A DNA stretch of 64,000 nt from Lysobacterales bacterium (lineage in GTDB: Bacteria; Pseudomonadota; Gammaproteobacteria; Xanthomonadales; Xanthomonadaceae), in the NCBI GenBank assembly GCA_016718605.1, contig JADKCY010000002.1, forward strand, positions 248,001 to 312,000, read 5' to 3'. Positions 62,280 through 64,000 of this stretch are shown here, piece by piece (the first letter of the stretch is position 1; every line of letters begins with the position of its first letter). Under the pieces are notes generated by a model. The model saw nothing but the letters and a program-made list of their open reading frames with translations. It made no database searches and was not told the origin of the DNA. A program made the position numbers and the translations under genes.

Positions 62280-63605
62280 TTAGCGCTGTGGCAGACCGGC
62301 CAACCGCTGTCCCCATTGCCTTGCCTTGCGCGTCACATCGACGATGTCCATCGTGACCAAGGCACCGTCGGCCAGCTTGCGCTCGCCAGCAATCCAGACA
62401 TCACGGACATAGTGTCGCGAGCCCGCGTAAACAACCTGCGAAATTGGATGATAGAGCGGCTGCATCTCGGGCAGGTCGATGCGCAAAGTAATGAGATCGG
62501 CCTGTTTGCCAACTTCGACCGATCCAATTTGCTCATCAAGCGCCATCGCTCTGGCGCCACCCAGGGTTGCCATGCGCAAGGTCGACGCAGCATCCAGTGC
62601 AGCGGCATCCAGCGCGACGCCCTTGGCAAGCAGTGCCGCCGTACGCATCTCGCCGAGCATGTCGAGGTCGTTATTGGACGCACAGCCATCTGTACCCAAG
62701 GCCATCGATACACCTGCTTGGTGCAGTGCGGCAGCCGGGCAAAATCCAGACGCCAATTTCAGATTCGATTCCGGGCAGTGCACCACCGACACACCTTGAT
62801 CGGCACACAGCGCGATTTCCGCAGGCGTCAACTGCGTCATGTGAACGGCAATCAACTGCTCGTTGACCAGATCCAAACGCTGCAGGCGAGCCAACGGCCG
62901 CTGCCGGTATTGGCTCAGTGAGTCAGCAATTTCCTGTGCTGTCTCATGTACATGGCAATGCACCTGAAGGTTCAACTGCCTTGCCAGCAGGGCGATGCGC
63001 TCGAAACTGGCATCTTTCACTGTGTAGGGCGCATGTGGCGCAAACGCAGTGGTGATCAGCGGATTTCCGCGCCAGTCATCATGAACCGTCAGCGCCCGCT
63101 CGAAATACTCGTCATCCGAACGCGCCCAAGGCGTTGGAAAGTCAATAATCGGCAAGCCAACACAGGAACGGAAGCCGTGCTGGTGATATGTCGCGGCCGA
63201 GACATCCGGGAAAAAATAGTTTTCATTGGCGCAAGTGGTGCCGCCGCGCAGCATCTCCACAATCGCCAACTCGGTGCCATCACGCACAAACTCCGGCCCC
63301 AAGACAGCCGCCTCCGCCGGCCAGATGTGCGCCTGCAACCAAGTCATCAACGGCAAGTCGTCCGCCAAACCGCGCATCAGAGTCATCGGATTGTGCGCAT
63401 GCGCATTGACGAAGCCCGGCATCAAGACGCAATCCGGTCGCTGCACACGCTCGCGCGGCAAATAACTGACCAGCGCGAGACTCGTAGGCAGCAGATCAGC
63501 AATCCTGCCTTCGTGGATCACCACTGCATGGTCTGGCAACGCAACCCCATGCGGTTCAATGGGGATCACCCAGCCAGCCTCAATCACCAGATCGACCTCA
63601 CGCAT
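62280..63605 (-). CDS. mtaD: TRZ/ATZ hydrolase, MTA/SAH deaminase type
   Basis: 441 residues, amidohydrolase fold. Metal ligands: HxH in GFVNAHAHNPMTLMRGLADD, His in LQVHCHVHETAQEIADSL, His in LIAVHMTQLTP and Asp in ALGTDGCASNNDLDMLGE. It matches 5'-methylthioadenosine/S-adenosylhomocysteine deaminases in length and motifs; its place before ubiG, a SAM-dependent methylase that makes SAH, fits such a role. Substrate remains inferred. Confidence 0.88.
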   Translation of the reverse strand: MREVDLVIEAGWVIPIEPHGVALPDHAVVIHEGRIADLLPTSLALVSYLPRERVQRPDCVLMPGFVNAHAHNPMTLMRGLADDLPLMTWLQAHIWPAEAAVLGPEFVRDGTELAIVEMLRGGTTCANENYFFPDVSAATYHQHGFRSCVGLPIIDFPTPWARSDDEYFERALTVHDDWRGNPLITTAFAPHAPYTVKDASFERIALLARQLNLQVHCHVHETAQEIADSLSQYRQRPLARLQRLDLVNEQLIAVHMTQLTPAEIALCADQGVSVVHCPESNLKLASGFCPAAALHQAGVSMALGTDGCASNNDLDMLGEMRTAALLAKGVALDAAALDAASTLRMATLGGARAMALDEQIGSVEVGKQADLITLRIDLPEMQPLYHPISQVVYAGSRHYVRDVWIAGERKLADGALVTMDIVDVTRKARQWGQRLAGLPQR

Positions 63606-63705
63606 TTATCGCGCCTCGCCTGTTCCGGCAAAGCAGGAAGGTACACTCGCGTTCCTGCCCACCCTGCTGCCGCACTCCTGGTGCCAACAATCGTTATGAC
63701 GCGTC

Positions 63706-64000
63706 TTATTTGACGCGGCTGACATACTCACCGCTGCGAGTGTCACAGCGCACTTTTTCACCGTTCTCGATGAACAAAGGCACCCGCACAGTCGCGCCAG
63801 TTTCCAGTTTGGCTGGCTTGCCGCCACCCGAGGCGGTATCACCACGCACGCCCGGATCCGTTTCGACAATCTGCAACTCGACGAAATTAGGTGCAGCAAT
63901 GGCAAGTGGCGCGCCATTCCACAGAGTCACGACACACATCTCCTCGCCCTTCAACCACTGCGCCGAATCACCCATCGCTGCCGCGTCTGCGCTGAACTGC
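63706..64000 (-). CDS. efp: Elongation factor P, partial (runs off the window)
   Basis: The visible 98 residues are the C-terminal two domains of EF-P: reading from the edge QFSADAAAMGDSAQWLKGEE, then CVVTLWNGAPLAIAAPNFVE, TDPGVRGDTASGGGKPAKLE and the end ENGEKVRCDTRSGEYVSRVK. EF-P relieves ribosomes stalled at polyproline. The 5' part with the modified Lys lies beyond the window. Confidence 0.95.
   Translation of the reverse strand, partial: QFSADAAAMGDSAQWLKGEEMCVVTLWNGAPLAIAAPNFVELQIVETDPGVRGDTASGGGKPAKLETGATVRVPLFIENGEKVRCDTRSGEYVSRVK

Overview
The window is a dense, GC-rich bacterial chromosome segment with the gene content of a gammaproteobacterium close to Xanthomonadales/Lysobacterales. 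The basis is a fatty-acid cluster running rpmF-fabH-fabD-fabG-acpP-fabF without plsX, pabB/pabC-mltG-tmk-holB-pilZ behind it, and an mtaD-ubiG-gph-folE2 run. YaeQ, M13 peptidases, RCC1-type secreted proteins and a MutL with an endonuclease-type motif agree with this. No rRNA, tRNA, CRISPR array, prophage or insertion sequence was seen.

Layout. 0-18 kb is mostly housekeeping: mutL and amiC, a Ca/Na antiporter, a DUF3025 gene, rimO, two M13 metallopeptidases (one with a destroyed active site), an HI0933-type flavoprotein, yaeQ, a beta-CASP metallo-hydrolase with an apparent frameshift, an MFS exporter and an Atm1-type ABC exporter. 18.4-27.4 kb is an accessory block of secreted proteins: a 14-repeat RCC1-like protein, and two mosaic paralogues flanking an alpha-lytic/streptogrisin-like protease. 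Downstream lies an 0.8-kb graveyard holding remnants of the mfd 5' end, an RCC1 3' end and the ABC-exporter 3' end. 27.4-32.4 kb has small envelope proteins and mfd. 32.5-40.9 kb has a GNAT enzyme, a phosphatase, an alkylsulfatase beside a LysR relic, a sigma/anti-sigma/VWA cluster, a DUF302-like protein behind a CsoR-like palindrome, and a PilZ protein.

40.9-51.9 kb is one long minus-strand block for fatty-acid and folate precursors plus cell-wall and replication genes. It is punctuated by terminator-like hairpins after rpmF and after acpP. 52-59 kb holds a GT39 glycosyltransferase, a MoxR-DUF58-transglutaminase operon and an Slp lipoprotein. 59-64 kb is a minus-strand run mtaD-ubiG-gph-squalene-synthase-like-folE2, with the 3' part of efp at the right edge.

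The most unusual points are the accessory block bounded by duplicated ends of its neighbours, the protease-flanking mosaic pair, the pseudo-M13 peptidase, the decayed divergent LysR gene next to the alkylsulfatase, and the two frameshifted genes. All family assignments come from reading motifs by eye; no database search was run.
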